This document shows positions 14,737 to 21,975 of a stretch of 21,975 nucleotides of DNA, one piece after another. The stretch comes from CAZHMN01 sp964533705. Lineage in GTDB: Bacteria > Electryoneota > B3-LCP. Both the position numbers and the translations under genes were made by a program. Location of the stretch: the NCBI GenBank assembly GCA_964533705.1, contig CAZHMN010000049.1:1-21975 (forward strand), written 5' to 3'. Position 1 is the stretch's first letter; every line of letters begins with the position of its first letter. The notes beneath the pieces were generated by a model. It searched no databases. It was not told the origin of the DNA and saw nothing but the letters and a program-made list of their open reading frames with translations.

Positions 14737-15930
14737 TTACTGCTCTTGAACAATTCCGTTCAAGCATTCTCCTAACAGCCGCCGGTTCTCTTCTGCCCTG
14801 CTGCGCAATTCAGCGCCTGTCCTGAGTAATTCATCGCGCAGTTCCCGTCTTCTATCCAGAACGTTCCCAGCCAGTTCGTAGAAGGAATCCCGATTGAAAT
14901 CTACGTCTTTTATGATGCAATCATCCCTGCCGATGGAGGTGGCCAGCTGGGCGATTTTTCCATCCGAATCAATCCCGATAAAAGGAAGCCCAAAACGCAA
15001 CCCCAGAATGATTCCGTGAAGTCTGGCGCTGACCAGCAAATCCAATTCACCAAGACGCCGCACGAATTCAAAAAGCGGGGGATCATCATCAAAGGCGCGC
15101 ACGGCGTAACCGTGAACCATGTAACGGCGCAAGCGGCGGCAGATCAGGTCGTCGCGGGGATTGGGCCCGACGTCCATAGGAATCAGCCTGATCTGTACTT
15201 TTCTCTTTTCAATGAGAAGATCCAGCGCTGCGGCGGCGTCTTCGAGAAAAGATTCGAAACGAGGGATCCGTTGGCTCTGCGAAGCCAACTGCCAGCTCAT
15301 CGGAAGCACGCTGCCCTTGCGGTAGAACAGCCTGCGGGGCGCGAAACCGATGGTCAGCGTTTCGCTCTCTGCTTTAGGCGAACCGTCGTCCGCCGGCGTC
15401 CAAAGGCTGAACCCGGGATCGGCGGTTCGACTGACTCCCTGCCTTATCCCAATAGATTCGAGGAAATCGGCCGAACCGGCATCTCGAACAACCGTTCCCC
15501 GGCATCCCTTCAACGCCAACCTGGAAAGAAACCTGCCGAATTGATTGACAACAGGCCCCAGACCCGGGGCGTAGATAAAACGGGGAACTCCCCAAAACCT
15601 TGCCAGCAATAGAGTCTTTACGACATAGGGAATATAGAGCTGACTGGAACGATCCTGCAGCATGTGTCCCCCACCCCAGATTAAGAGGTCAAACCTACGC
15701 ACCTCTGCGGGGAGTGAAAGCCAGCGGGCGGGTTCGTCGGGAATAACCCGCACTCTTTTCCCATGCCGAATCCGGGTTCTTTCGGGCTGATTGCTCAACA
15801 CCGAAATCTGATTTACACCAAAAGATTCCAGATCCTGTAGAAGCGAAGTCAAGATAGCTTCTTCACCGATGTTGCCTTCGGCAAAAGGAATTCGATCAAT
15901 CAGGACTCGTAGATCAGATACCTGCTTCAT
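14737..15930 (-). CDS. Polysaccharide pyruvyl transferase-family protein (WcaK/CsaB-like)
   Basis: Cytosolic 397-residue enzyme of the polysaccharide pyruvyl transferase family, whose members transfer pyruvate from phosphoenolpyruvate to a sugar to form a ketal. Landmarks: GNIGEEAI at 19-26 (the family's GD/GE-A motif), LLIWGGGHMLQD at 82-93, VVRDAGSADFL in the middle, ADPGF at 170-174, and SARLHGIILGLRFGLP at 301-316 with the conserved Arg-Leu-His. Length is normal. Some family members such as colanic-acid WcaK have a less certain activity, so a ketal transferase role is probable, not proved. The ATG lies inside the methyltransferase gene (17-base overlap). A ketal pyruvate would add a negative charge to the glycan. 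Confidence 0.86.
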   Translation of the reverse strand: MKQVSDLRVLIDRIPFAEGNIGEEAILTSLLQDLESFGVNQISVLSNQPERTRIRHGKRVRVIPDEPARWLSLPAEVRRFDLLIWGGGHMLQDRSSQLYIPYVVKTLLLARFWGVPRFIYAPGLGPVVNQFGRFLSRLALKGCRGTVVRDAGSADFLESIGIRQGVSRTADPGFSLWTPADDGSPKAESETLTIGFAPRRLFYRKGSVLPMSWQLASQSQRIPRFESFLEDAAAALDLLIEKRKVQIRLIPMDVGPNPRDDLICRRLRRYMVHGYAVRAFDDDPPLFEFVRRLGELDLLVSARLHGIILGLRFGLPFIGIDSDGKIAQLATSIGRDDCIIKDVDFNRDSFYELAGNVLDRRRELRDELLRTGAELRSRAEENRRLLGECLNGIVQEQ

Positions 15931-16720
15931 GATCTACCCGGGCTATTGCGTAATATAAATGCGAGTAAGGTAATTTTAAAACAACAGGCAGCGGTAATCT
16001 TTCACCCCAATAAACTACCTTCAGCCAAATCGGCAATTTCCCCGCAGCGAGGTTTTCCGCATAAGGACTGATCCAGCGATGCGGATGATTTCCCAAACGG
16101 TGCAGTCTCAGATCACGAAATCCAGGGGAATCGGGCCAGGGCGGGCAGTCCACCACCCCCCAGCGGACATCCCTAAGGCCAAGCCGACGGAAGAATCCCG
16201 CGGTTTGAAAAGGCGAAAAATAACGCAGGTCACCATGCGTCCAGGGGACCTTCCAGAGTTTATGCACCGTCCGGTGCATATAGGAACCGACGTTAAAACG
16301 ATTTATATTTACAACCATTACCCAGCGGCTCGACGATACCATTTGACGGATCATCGCCGCGGGATCGGGTGCGGTGGGCAGTTCGGCAAAATTCCAGCAC
16401 AGATCCCAACGGCGGCCATTTGCAATGGCGTCGGGAACTTCTTCCGCTGTAATGGAAGTCAGTTTCCCTTCCAAATTCAAACCCCTCCATATCTTCAAAC
16501 CTTCCTCGTCGGCATCAACCAACGTGACGTCGCAACCGGCCAGAGCGAAGCCCAGGGAATACAACGATGGCATCGCTTTAGCCCCTGAAGCCGGCATTTC
16601 GAGCACAGTCTTGAATTGATACTTGCGTTGCAGGCGTTGGAACAGCTTGGCCAGAGCAAATCGCTCATAGGTAACGCCAAAAACCTCAACTTCGACGGGC
16701 AGATTATCCTCTACAGCCAT
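15914..16720 (-). CDS. Class I SAM-dependent methyltransferase
   Basis: A 268-residue protein with a Rossmann-like SAM domain: motif I VLEMPASGAKA at about 39-49, where the usual glycine-rich E/DxGxGxG is degenerate, then VTLVDAD at 65-71 (acidic end of strand 2), and WDLCWNFAELPTA as the post-core acidic loop. The C-terminal third is rich in aromatic residues (WRWIS-like segments, VYWGERLPLP) and ends without a membrane helix. The degenerate motif I lowers certainty about activity. I use the ATG at 16720 because GGGAG lies five bases before it; the longer frame would begin with TTG at 16738 with no such site. It overlaps the SDR gene by 10 bases and the pyruvyl transferase-family gene by 17. 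A sugar O-methylation or lipid methylation role is inferred from context. Confidence 0.75.
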   Translation of the reverse strand: MAVEDNLPVEVEVFGVTYERFALAKLFQRLQRKYQFKTVLEMPASGAKAMPSLYSLGFALAGCDVTLVDADEEGLKIWRGLNLEGKLTSITAEEVPDAIANGRRWDLCWNFAELPTAPDPAAMIRQMVSSSRWVMVVNINRFNVGSYMHRTVHKLWKVPWTHGDLRYFSPFQTAGFFRRLGLRDVRWGVVDCPPWPDSPGFRDLRLHRLGNHPHRWISPYAENLAAGKLPIWLKVVYWGERLPLPVVLKLPYSHLYYAIARVDHEAGI

Positions 16721-17691
16721 CCGTGCTCCCGATACCAAGACACCGTCCGCTGCAGGCCTTCCTGCAGATCTATCGCAGGTTCATACCCTAATTTCTCACG
16801 GGCCCGTTGAATCGAGTAACCCCAATTCCCCGATAGAGCCAGAACGCGTGATCGCGTAAGCGGTGGTTTAAAATTAAAAATTCTCGCTGAAAATTCAAAA
16901 CCCTGGGCGATAAAATCCGCCAACAGGGTCGGAATCCGCAATTCCGGTTTTCGAACGCCCAATGCATTGGCTATACCCGTAATCAATTCGCGCTTGGTCA
17001 CGGGTCTGGGGCCACCGATGATGACGGTCGTTTTACTTAAATCAGATTTCACCGCCAGGTCAATCCCGGAAACCAGATCATCAATATAAACTGGATGAAA
17101 CGTGGACAGGGGATTGCCTATATAGGCAAAACGTCCTTTCTTGACCGACAGAAAAAGGCTCAATTTATGTGGGTCACCCGGCCCATAAGTAAAAGTGGGG
17201 CGTACCACCAAAAGGTTGAGATTGTCATTTTGGGCCAGTTCCAACGCCCTCTTTTCGCCTTCCCACTTGGTTCGCTCGTATTCCGTTCTGGGTGCTGGAA
17301 GATAATTCTCGTCAACGGGATCAAGTCCCGCAGGCCCCGTCACTCCTCCGGCGCTCAGATGGACCATACGCCGCACTCCCCCATCAAATGCAGCCCGGAT
17401 CAGATTCTCAACACCCTGAACGTTGACCTCATAGAGTCGTTTGTAGGGCACGCCCCAGTATCCCAACAACCCGGCCGCCGAAACGATCGTTTCAATACCG
17501 CCAACGGCGTCGATCAGGGTTCCGGGACGGGTTAGGTCACCTCTGATGATTTCGCATTTTTCCTTCAGTCCGTTAGACAGCCTGGTCTCATCCTGCACCA
17601 ACAAACGGACCTGGACTCCCTTCTGATTATAATACTCCGCAAGTTTGCCCCCAATATACCCTGTACCCCCGGTGACCAAAATATTACTCAT
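16711..17691 (-). CDS. Extended SDR NAD-dependent epimerase/dehydratase/dehydrogenase
   Basis: Cytosolic 326-residue short-chain dehydrogenase of the extended type. TGGTGYIG at 7-14 binds NAD(P), Ser113 in HLSAGG and Tyr138/Lys142 in EYERTKWEGE give the catalytic triad, and VRPTFTYGPGDPHK at 163-176 followed by FHPVYIDDL is typical of sugar epimerases and 3-beta-hydroxysteroid dehydrogenase-like enzymes. The substrate is a nucleotide sugar or a lipid-linked sugar; the sequence does not decide. It begins with ATG that overlaps the end of the GT4 gene as ATGAGTAA, with GAGGAG about ten bases upstream, so coupling is strong. It may supply a deoxy or epimerised sugar for the two glycosyltransferases before it. 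Confidence 0.85.
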   Translation of the reverse strand: MSNILVTGGTGYIGGKLAEYYNQKGVQVRLLVQDETRLSNGLKEKCEIIRGDLTRPGTLIDAVGGIETIVSAAGLLGYWGVPYKRLYEVNVQGVENLIRAAFDGGVRRMVHLSAGGVTGPAGLDPVDENYLPAPRTEYERTKWEGEKRALELAQNDNLNLLVVRPTFTYGPGDPHKLSLFLSVKKGRFAYIGNPLSTFHPVYIDDLVSGIDLAVKSDLSKTTVIIGGPRPVTKRELITGIANALGVRKPELRIPTLLADFIAQGFEFSARIFNFKPPLTRSRVLALSGNWGYSIQRAREKLGYEPAIDLQEGLQRTVSWYREHGWL

Positions 17692-18808
17692 TTTTCAATA
17701 GCTCCTCAACTGAATCTACGATTCTATCCCAAGTAAACCGTTTTTTTGCTTTTTCCACACCAGGGAGGAAACGCTCCGGTCCATCCCCTGAGTAAAATTC
17801 AATAATTGCCTCGGCGAGTGAGGAAACGCTACCAGGTTCGCAGAGTAAGCCGCTTTCACCGTGGACGACCATATTCGCCAAGCACCCGCTGCGTGTGGCG
17901 ATGACGGGACAATCGAAGGCGTAGGCAGTCGCCAGGGCGCCGCTGCCGGTCGCTGCTCGATAGGGCAATACAACACCGTCACAAGCACAGATGCGCAAGG
18001 CCAGATCCGCGTCGCTCAGATAGCCGGATTCAATCCGCACTCTATTTTGAAGTTTGTGTTTTTCGACCAGATTACGATAGCGTTCTTCGCCTTCCCAGAA
18101 TTCACCCGAAACCCACAGCATGACATCCTTCAAATCCGGTCCTAAGCGTGTCAGCGCCTCGATGGCAACGTCCAAACCTTTATAGGGCCGTACAAAGCCA
18201 AAGAAGAGGAGCATTCGGCCGGACACCCCCAGGCGTTCTCGAGCTTTTTCCCTGGATAAGGCGAAATCAGCATCGGAAAAATAGACCGGGTGTTCTGCGC
18301 GAATCACCCGGGCCTGGGGAAACCATGCTGATAGTTGACGGCGATTCTCGTCGCTGTGCACGATGAACCCACGTCCGTGTTTTAAGGCCCAGCGCGTTAA
18401 GGCGGGATCGAAAAAGCGCGCTTCGTGAGGCAGCACATTATGACAGAGGAAAAACACCGGAAAAGACGGCGCAAGCCTGCTCGCCATCCACCCCATGTGC
18501 GGAGCCCAAAAAGAAACCCACCAGGTTAAAAGGACGCAGTCGGGTGAGAACTCTTTGATTTCATGGAATGCCCGGCGCCAGGTTGAGGGCCTTGCATAGT
18601 GCAGCATGGGTTGAGCTTCTGATCCGGCTGCGGGAAGTTGACCCAATTCAAGTTCTCCCTTTCCCGGAAAAAGCAAAGGAGGATATAATTTTTGAAATCC
18701 AATGCCCAGACACTCGTGACGCTGTTGTAACCTACCCAAGAGATATGATCCGTATCGGGCGATGCCCCCCCGGTGAGGATAAGTCGGACTCAGAAAAGCA
18801 AGCTTCAA
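17684..18808 (-). CDS. GT4-family glycosyltransferase
   Basis: A 374-residue GT-B retaining glycosyltransferase. The N-terminal domain opens KLAFLSPTYPHRGGIARY, and the C-terminal donor domain has FGFVRPYKG at 203-211 and LPYRAATGSGALATAYAF at 281-298. The usual E-x7-E motif is replaced by this Arg/Ala/Thr/Gly-rich loop, a variant found in a branch of GT4 enzymes. The start is TTG, two bases after the GT2 stop; an in-frame ATG inside would remove the first beta-strand, so TTG is the better choice even with a weak GAG ribosome site. It would add a sugar to a lipid-linked acceptor at the inner membrane; donor and acceptor are unknown. Confidence 0.88.
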   Translation of the reverse strand: MKLAFLSPTYPHRGGIARYGSYLLGRLQQRHECLGIGFQKLYPPLLFPGKGELELGQLPAAGSEAQPMLHYARPSTWRRAFHEIKEFSPDCVLLTWWVSFWAPHMGWMASRLAPSFPVFFLCHNVLPHEARFFDPALTRWALKHGRGFIVHSDENRRQLSAWFPQARVIRAEHPVYFSDADFALSREKARERLGVSGRMLLFFGFVRPYKGLDVAIEALTRLGPDLKDVMLWVSGEFWEGEERYRNLVEKHKLQNRVRIESGYLSDADLALRICACDGVVLPYRAATGSGALATAYAFDCPVIATRSGCLANMVVHGESGLLCEPGSVSSLAEAIIEFYSGDGPERFLPGVEKAKKRFTWDRIVDSVEELLKNE

Positions 18809-18810
18809 TT

Positions 18811-19791
18811 TTAGCTCTCGGTACCGTCTTTAACATTATCGCGGGTGCCTAATTGCAGTTCGAGGCGTTTCAACCGCAACATCGCATCTTCAATCAGGCG
18901 ACGATTGGCTGAAATCAGGTCGGCGACCAAACCGATCATCAGCAACAAAAAGCCGATGAACATCAGCACAGCCATGAAAATGAGGGATTGAATGTGCCCC
19001 GTCGGACCCGGCACGGTAACATAAAAGTATAGGAATCTCAATCCCAATAGCAATCCCAGTAACAAGAATAAACTCCCGCTGTAGAAGAAAGCCCGCAAAG
19101 GTTCATAGGTAATAAAAATGCGCAAGATCGTCGCCAGAGACCGCTTCAGATAGATGGGGACGCTGCGAAATAACCGAGATTCTCTAATCCTTTCATTAAC
19201 TTCAATGGGAACTTGTTCAATGGCCAGGTTCTTCTTTCCCGCCTGGATGATTGTTTCTAAGGTGTAGGTAAAAATAGAAATCACGTTCAACTGCAGCGCA
19301 GCGCGGCGATTGTAGGCTCGAAATCCCGAGGTCGCGTCGGGAACGGAGGTATTGCTGACGAAACGCATTACAGCCGATCCTAAATACTGCAGAAACTTTT
19401 TGAGGACGGAAAAATCCGCGATTTCTTTTATATTGCGGGTGCCGACCACCATATCGGCCCGTCCATTCATGATGGGTTCAATCAAGCGTGGGATGTCCGA
19501 TCCCTTATATTGATTATCTGCATCCGTATTGACGATGATGTCCGCGCCCATAAAGAGAGCCACGTCCAAACCGGTCTTAAATGCCGTTGCCAGGCCCTGA
19601 CGACGCCGAAAGCGGATAATTCGATCCGCCCCGGCACGCCGAGCCGCACCCGAAGTGTCATCCCGGCTCCCATCGTCGATTACCAGGATTTCGACTTCAT
19701 CAATCCCGGGAATCTGGCGGGGAATGTCCGCGATAGTCGCGGGTAATTGTTCTTCCTCATTCAGGCTGGGGATCTGGACAACAAGCTTCAT
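18811..19791 (-). CDS. GT2-family membrane glycosyltransferase (DPM1/GtrB-like)
   Basis: A 326-residue protein with a GT-A inverting domain and a two-helix C-terminal anchor. DDGS at 39-42 and NTDADNQY at 88-95 (metal-binding DxD-type motif) mark the catalytic core, and SGFRAYN at 155-161 is typical of the polyprenyl-phosphate sugar transferase group. Helices lie at about 237-259 and 269-292, followed by a short helical tail that may form a coiled coil. Members often make undecaprenyl- or dolichyl-phosphate-linked sugars. The ATG follows AAGG that overlaps the stop of the large surface-protein gene 11 bases before. It is the first glycosyltransferase of the operon. The exact donor is unknown. 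Confidence 0.88.
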   Translation of the reverse strand: MKLVVQIPSLNEEEQLPATIADIPRQIPGIDEVEILVIDDGSRDDTSGAARRAGADRIIRFRRRQGLATAFKTGLDVALFMGADIIVNTDADNQYKGSDIPRLIEPIMNGRADMVVGTRNIKEIADFSVLKKFLQYLGSAVMRFVSNTSVPDATSGFRAYNRRAALQLNVISIFTYTLETIIQAGKKNLAIEQVPIEVNERIRESRLFRSVPIYLKRSLATILRIFITYEPLRAFFYSGSLFLLLGLLLGLRFLYFYVTVPGPTGHIQSLIFMAVLMFIGFLLLMIGLVADLISANRRLIEDAMLRLKRLELQLGTRDNVKDGTES

Positions 19792-19802
19792 GGGATTGAT
19801 CC

Positions 19803-21975
19803 TTACTCGTTACCAGCACCAACCGGTGGTTCTTCATCTCCTTCGAGACGCAGACTTAAACCCGATGGAGAGGCTGGTGGCGTTGAATCTTCAATGATCG
19901 TAACGCTCTTTGGACTGCCATACTGATTATCGGTGTAACGGATGCGAAGCTGAAGCACGTTCTCGCTGTTCGGAATCAGGGGGAAATTGAAAGCTTCAGT
20001 GCCCGGTGCATCCTGCCAGGTTGAATACTGCCCACCCAAAACCTGGAAGGAACTGAACTCAGGTGAGATGGTAAAGTCGGCCACGTGGACCAGAAAACTC
20101 TCAGCGTGGACAACCTGATCCGGTTCGACGATATACCACGGTTCAGTGCTATCTGGATCAGGATTGGGCGTACCGACCTGTACGTCGGAATAAACCACCT
20201 CAAGGGTATCGGCATCGAACAGGTTATAGGTATCTTCAACGCGTACGGCAACCATGTTCAAGCCATCCCAGTCCGGAGTCGGCGCCTGGATGATCAGCAA
20301 GCTATCCTCAACGTAAACGATCAGAGTCGGCTGGCCGCCTCCTCCAGAAGAATCGGGATCCCAGACTTCAGTTGTAAACGTCAGATCTTCGAAAGGGTCT
20401 GTACCACAAGTGACGTAGTCAACTAAATTCACAGGTTGAGGATCAAAGCCGATGGGCTGCCAGAAATCTTCCAGGTCGCTGATCTCGGGCCCTACGGGTG
20501 GTGCGCCTGAGCCTGTCAGCTCGATTAGAACGGTTTGATCAGCGCCAGCATTCTCGGTGTCCACAACCGTTAGGACAACCTGATCCGAACCCAACGCTCC
20601 TGGAACTGGATAAAAAGTCAGCTCCTTGGTCGCCGGATTGTAAGTAGCGCTGAAGAGATTCAAATTAATCCCGCTAATAGCCCAGTTCAAGCTGCTAGGT
20701 GGATCCTCGATATCATGACCATAATTGAGAAGCGATAAGGTATACGGCTGATAGCCCTCGATCAATTGATCGGGTATGGGAGGGGCGATCCAGGGCGTGT
20801 CATTTACAGCTTCCACGGTCAAAATCCAGTTTTGGGAATCAGTGAGACCACCGCTGTCGTGTAGAGTCAAGAGGAGAGTATCAGACCCGTAAGCATTGGG
20901 CACGGGCGTAATGTTCAGATTATCGGTAAGGGGATCTACCGTGGCACTGATAAGCTGCGCATTCGCCCCGGATACGGTCCAGTAAAGCGCAGTTCCGCTG
21001 TCTTCAAGGTCCGTTTCAAAGGCGGTTAAATCTAGGTTATAGGCGATATCTTCTTGCATCGAGCCTGGGGGCACAGGTGGATTAATTACCGGTGGATCAT
21101 TAACAGGTGTAATCGTTAGAGTCACACTCTCACTGTCCGATCCTCCTGCGCCATCGGAGAGGATAAGCGTCAATTCGTCAGAGCCGTTCTGGTCAGGTAT
21201 TGGAGTTATGGTCAGCAGATCGGTTACTGGATCAATCACTCCTGTTGCCAACGCCGGATCCAATCCGTCGAGTGACCAAGTGAGCTCCGATCCCGATTGT
21301 TCTAAATCATGTTCATGTGGCGTCAGATCATAACTGAACTCAATTTCCTCCTCCGTGATAAAGTCGTTGAACGGCGGATCAATCCAGGGTGGATCATTGG
21401 CTTCGAGCACGGTAAGTGTGACCGTCTGGCTCACCTGTCCCCCCTGGCCATCCGTTAGCATTAGCAGGAAATCATCAGACCCGCTCTGTTCCGCTGCCGG
21501 CGTGATCGTCAGTACATCTGTGGCCGGATCAATGACACCGCGGGCCAGTTGCGGATCCAGACCGCTGAGCGACCATACAAGCTGCAACGCCGGCTGCTCT
21601 AAGTCGTGTTCATAAGGCGTTAGATCGAAGGTGAGGATTTCATCTTCGCCCGTCGTCATATCGGGAACGGGTGGATAGATCCAGGGCGGAGTATTGCCCT
21701 CTACGTATTCAAACGCCCCCATATCGGGAGCATCACCGACATAGGGCAACCCGACGTCCACACCGGCATCTATGCAGGGGCTACCCGCCTGCAACGTAAA
21801 GACCGAATCTTCATAATTGACGAACAGGGGATCAGCCCAGATGCTTCCAATTTCTTGCGTAGGATAGTAACCCTGAAGCTCGGATAGTGTTACATATGGA
21901 TCACCACCCGGGACACCGTATAGTTTGAAGGGCTTATCTGATTCGGGGGGAGGAGTCGCGTAGGTGCACATGTAA
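19803..21975 (-). CDS. Large secreted beta-helix/Ig-repeat surface protein, 5' end outside window
   Basis: The frame is open to the window edge, so this is the C-terminal 722 or more residues of a longer protein; no real start is visible. Numbering from the first Met here, residues 43-89 are the end of a right-handed beta-helix domain, with SPCIDAGVDVG and the closing DMGAFEY, a common terminal motif of such repeats. Residues 93-488 are four tandem 99-residue cadherin/Ig-like repeats, each starting N(D/T)xPxI and holding DLEQ or DIED-type acidic motifs. Residues 490-700 contain further beta domains. The end, DSTPPASPSGLSL and a short acidic tail, looks like the linker to an FN3 module that is absent, and there is no sorting domain. 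Probably an extracellular adhesin or enzyme scaffold. Only 11 bases separate it from the GT2 gene. Confidence 0.85.
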   Translation of the reverse strand, partial: YMCTYATPPPESDKPFKLYGVPGGDPYVTLSELQGYYPTQEIGSIWADPLFVNYEDSVFTLQAGSPCIDAGVDVGLPYVGDAPDMGAFEYVEGNTPPWIYPPVPDMTTGEDEILTFDLTPYEHDLEQPALQLVWSLSGLDPQLARGVIDPATDVLTITPAAEQSGSDDFLLMLTDGQGGQVSQTVTLTVLEANDPPWIDPPFNDFITEEEIEFSYDLTPHEHDLEQSGSELTWSLDGLDPALATGVIDPVTDLLTITPIPDQNGSDELTLILSDGAGGSDSESVTLTITPVNDPPVINPPVPPGSMQEDIAYNLDLTAFETDLEDSGTALYWTVSGANAQLISATVDPLTDNLNITPVPNAYGSDTLLLTLHDSGGLTDSQNWILTVEAVNDTPWIAPPIPDQLIEGYQPYTLSLLNYGHDIEDPPSSLNWAISGINLNLFSATYNPATKELTFYPVPGALGSDQVVLTVVDTENAGADQTVLIELTGSGAPPVGPEISDLEDFWQPIGFDPQPVNLVDYVTCGTDPFEDLTFTTEVWDPDSSGGGGQPTLIVYVEDSLLIIQAPTPDWDGLNMVAVRVEDTYNLFDADTLEVVYSDVQVGTPNPDPDSTEPWYIVEPDQVVHAESFLVHVADFTISPEFSSFQVLGGQYSTWQDAPGTEAFNFPLIPNSENVLQLRIRYTDNQYGSPKSVTIIEDSTPPASPSGLSLRLEGDEEPPVGAGNE
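20508..21695 (-). repeat. Four tandem 297-bp coding repeats (99-residue Ig/cadherin-like units)
   Basis: The units are at 21399-21695, 21102-21398, 20805-21101 and 20508-20804. All are 99 residues with no indels between the first three as I count them. Each opens with N-(D/T)-x-P-x-I, has an acidic D-(L/I)-E-(Q/D) near residue 31, W-x-(L/I/V)-(S/D)-G near 41 and G-S-D near 72. Units 1 and 2 are clearly the most similar, unit 4 the most diverged. This indicates growth by duplication inside the gene. Confidence 0.85.

Noticed and set aside
15016..15612. Long plus-strand open frame (198 codons) opposite the pyruvyl transferase-family gene
   Set aside because: It is antisense to a gene with clear family motifs, has low-complexity Arg/Pro-rich composition and no recognisable domain; taken as a shadow frame.
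16079..16588. Plus-strand open frame (169 codons) opposite the methyltransferase
   Set aside because: Antisense to a coding gene with SAM-fold motifs and operon overlap; no domain or ribosome site of its own.
1..21975. CRISPR arrays, tRNA or rRNA genes, insertion sequences, integrase or attachment sites
   Set aside because: I saw no direct-repeat arrays with spacers, no cloverleaf or rRNA-like stretch, and no transposase or recombinase coding frame on either strand.

Overview
The window is one co-directional block: every gene I can support lies on the minus strand, so transcription runs from position 21975 towards position 1. It looks like a draft or metagenome-assembled genome from the FCB side of the bacteria (Bacteroidota/Calditrichota/KSB1/Marinimicrobia-like). 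The basis is secreted proteins with FN3 modules and FlgD-like or type IX-secretion-type C-terminal sorting domains ('NFPAPFN' followed by a beta-rich tail). GC content is moderate. A run of exactly 100 N (5695-5794) marks a scaffold gap. Assignment to a phylum is inference.

Region A (19803-21975) is the 3' part of a large secreted surface protein: the end of a parallel beta-helix domain, four exact-period 99-residue Ig/cadherin-like repeats, and a tail. Region B (6889-19791) is a tightly packed surface-glycan operon with overlaps or short gaps. In transcription order it encodes a GT2 glycosyltransferase with a two-helix membrane tail, a GT4 glycosyltransferase, an SDR epimerase/dehydrogenase, a class I methyltransferase, a polysaccharide pyruvyl transferase-family protein, a PaaK/CapK-type adenylate-forming ligase, an exported M14 metallocarboxypeptidase, two more PaaK/CapK ligases, a Wzx-like flippase and a radical SAM protein with an extra C-terminal cysteine set. 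No polymerase, initiating phosphoglycosyltransferase or ABC exporter is visible.

Region C (4619-6722) holds two small FN3 proteins, the second cut by the N gap and carrying a sorting domain, and two paralogous small membrane proteins that end in a HAMP-like segment with no output domain. Region D (2580-4500), behind a plausible sigma70-type promoter, encodes an exported formylglycine-generating-enzyme-fold protein without the catalytic cysteines, and an FN3 plus sorting-domain protein. Region E (61-2498) is a nucleotide-sugar dehydrogenase and a UDP-GlcNAc 2-epimerase, the classical pair making UDP-ManNAcA, closed by a clear intrinsic terminator at 1-30.

Taken together, regions E and B could build a uronic-acid-containing surface glycan. 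The most unusual part is 9527-14709: three divergent adenylating ligases, all with intact motifs, wrapped around an exported carboxypeptidase. A plausible but untested reading is a system that attaches carboxylic acids or amino acids to a glycan and trims the decoration outside the membrane. No gene-free stretch exceeds 300 bases; the longest is 6723-6888.
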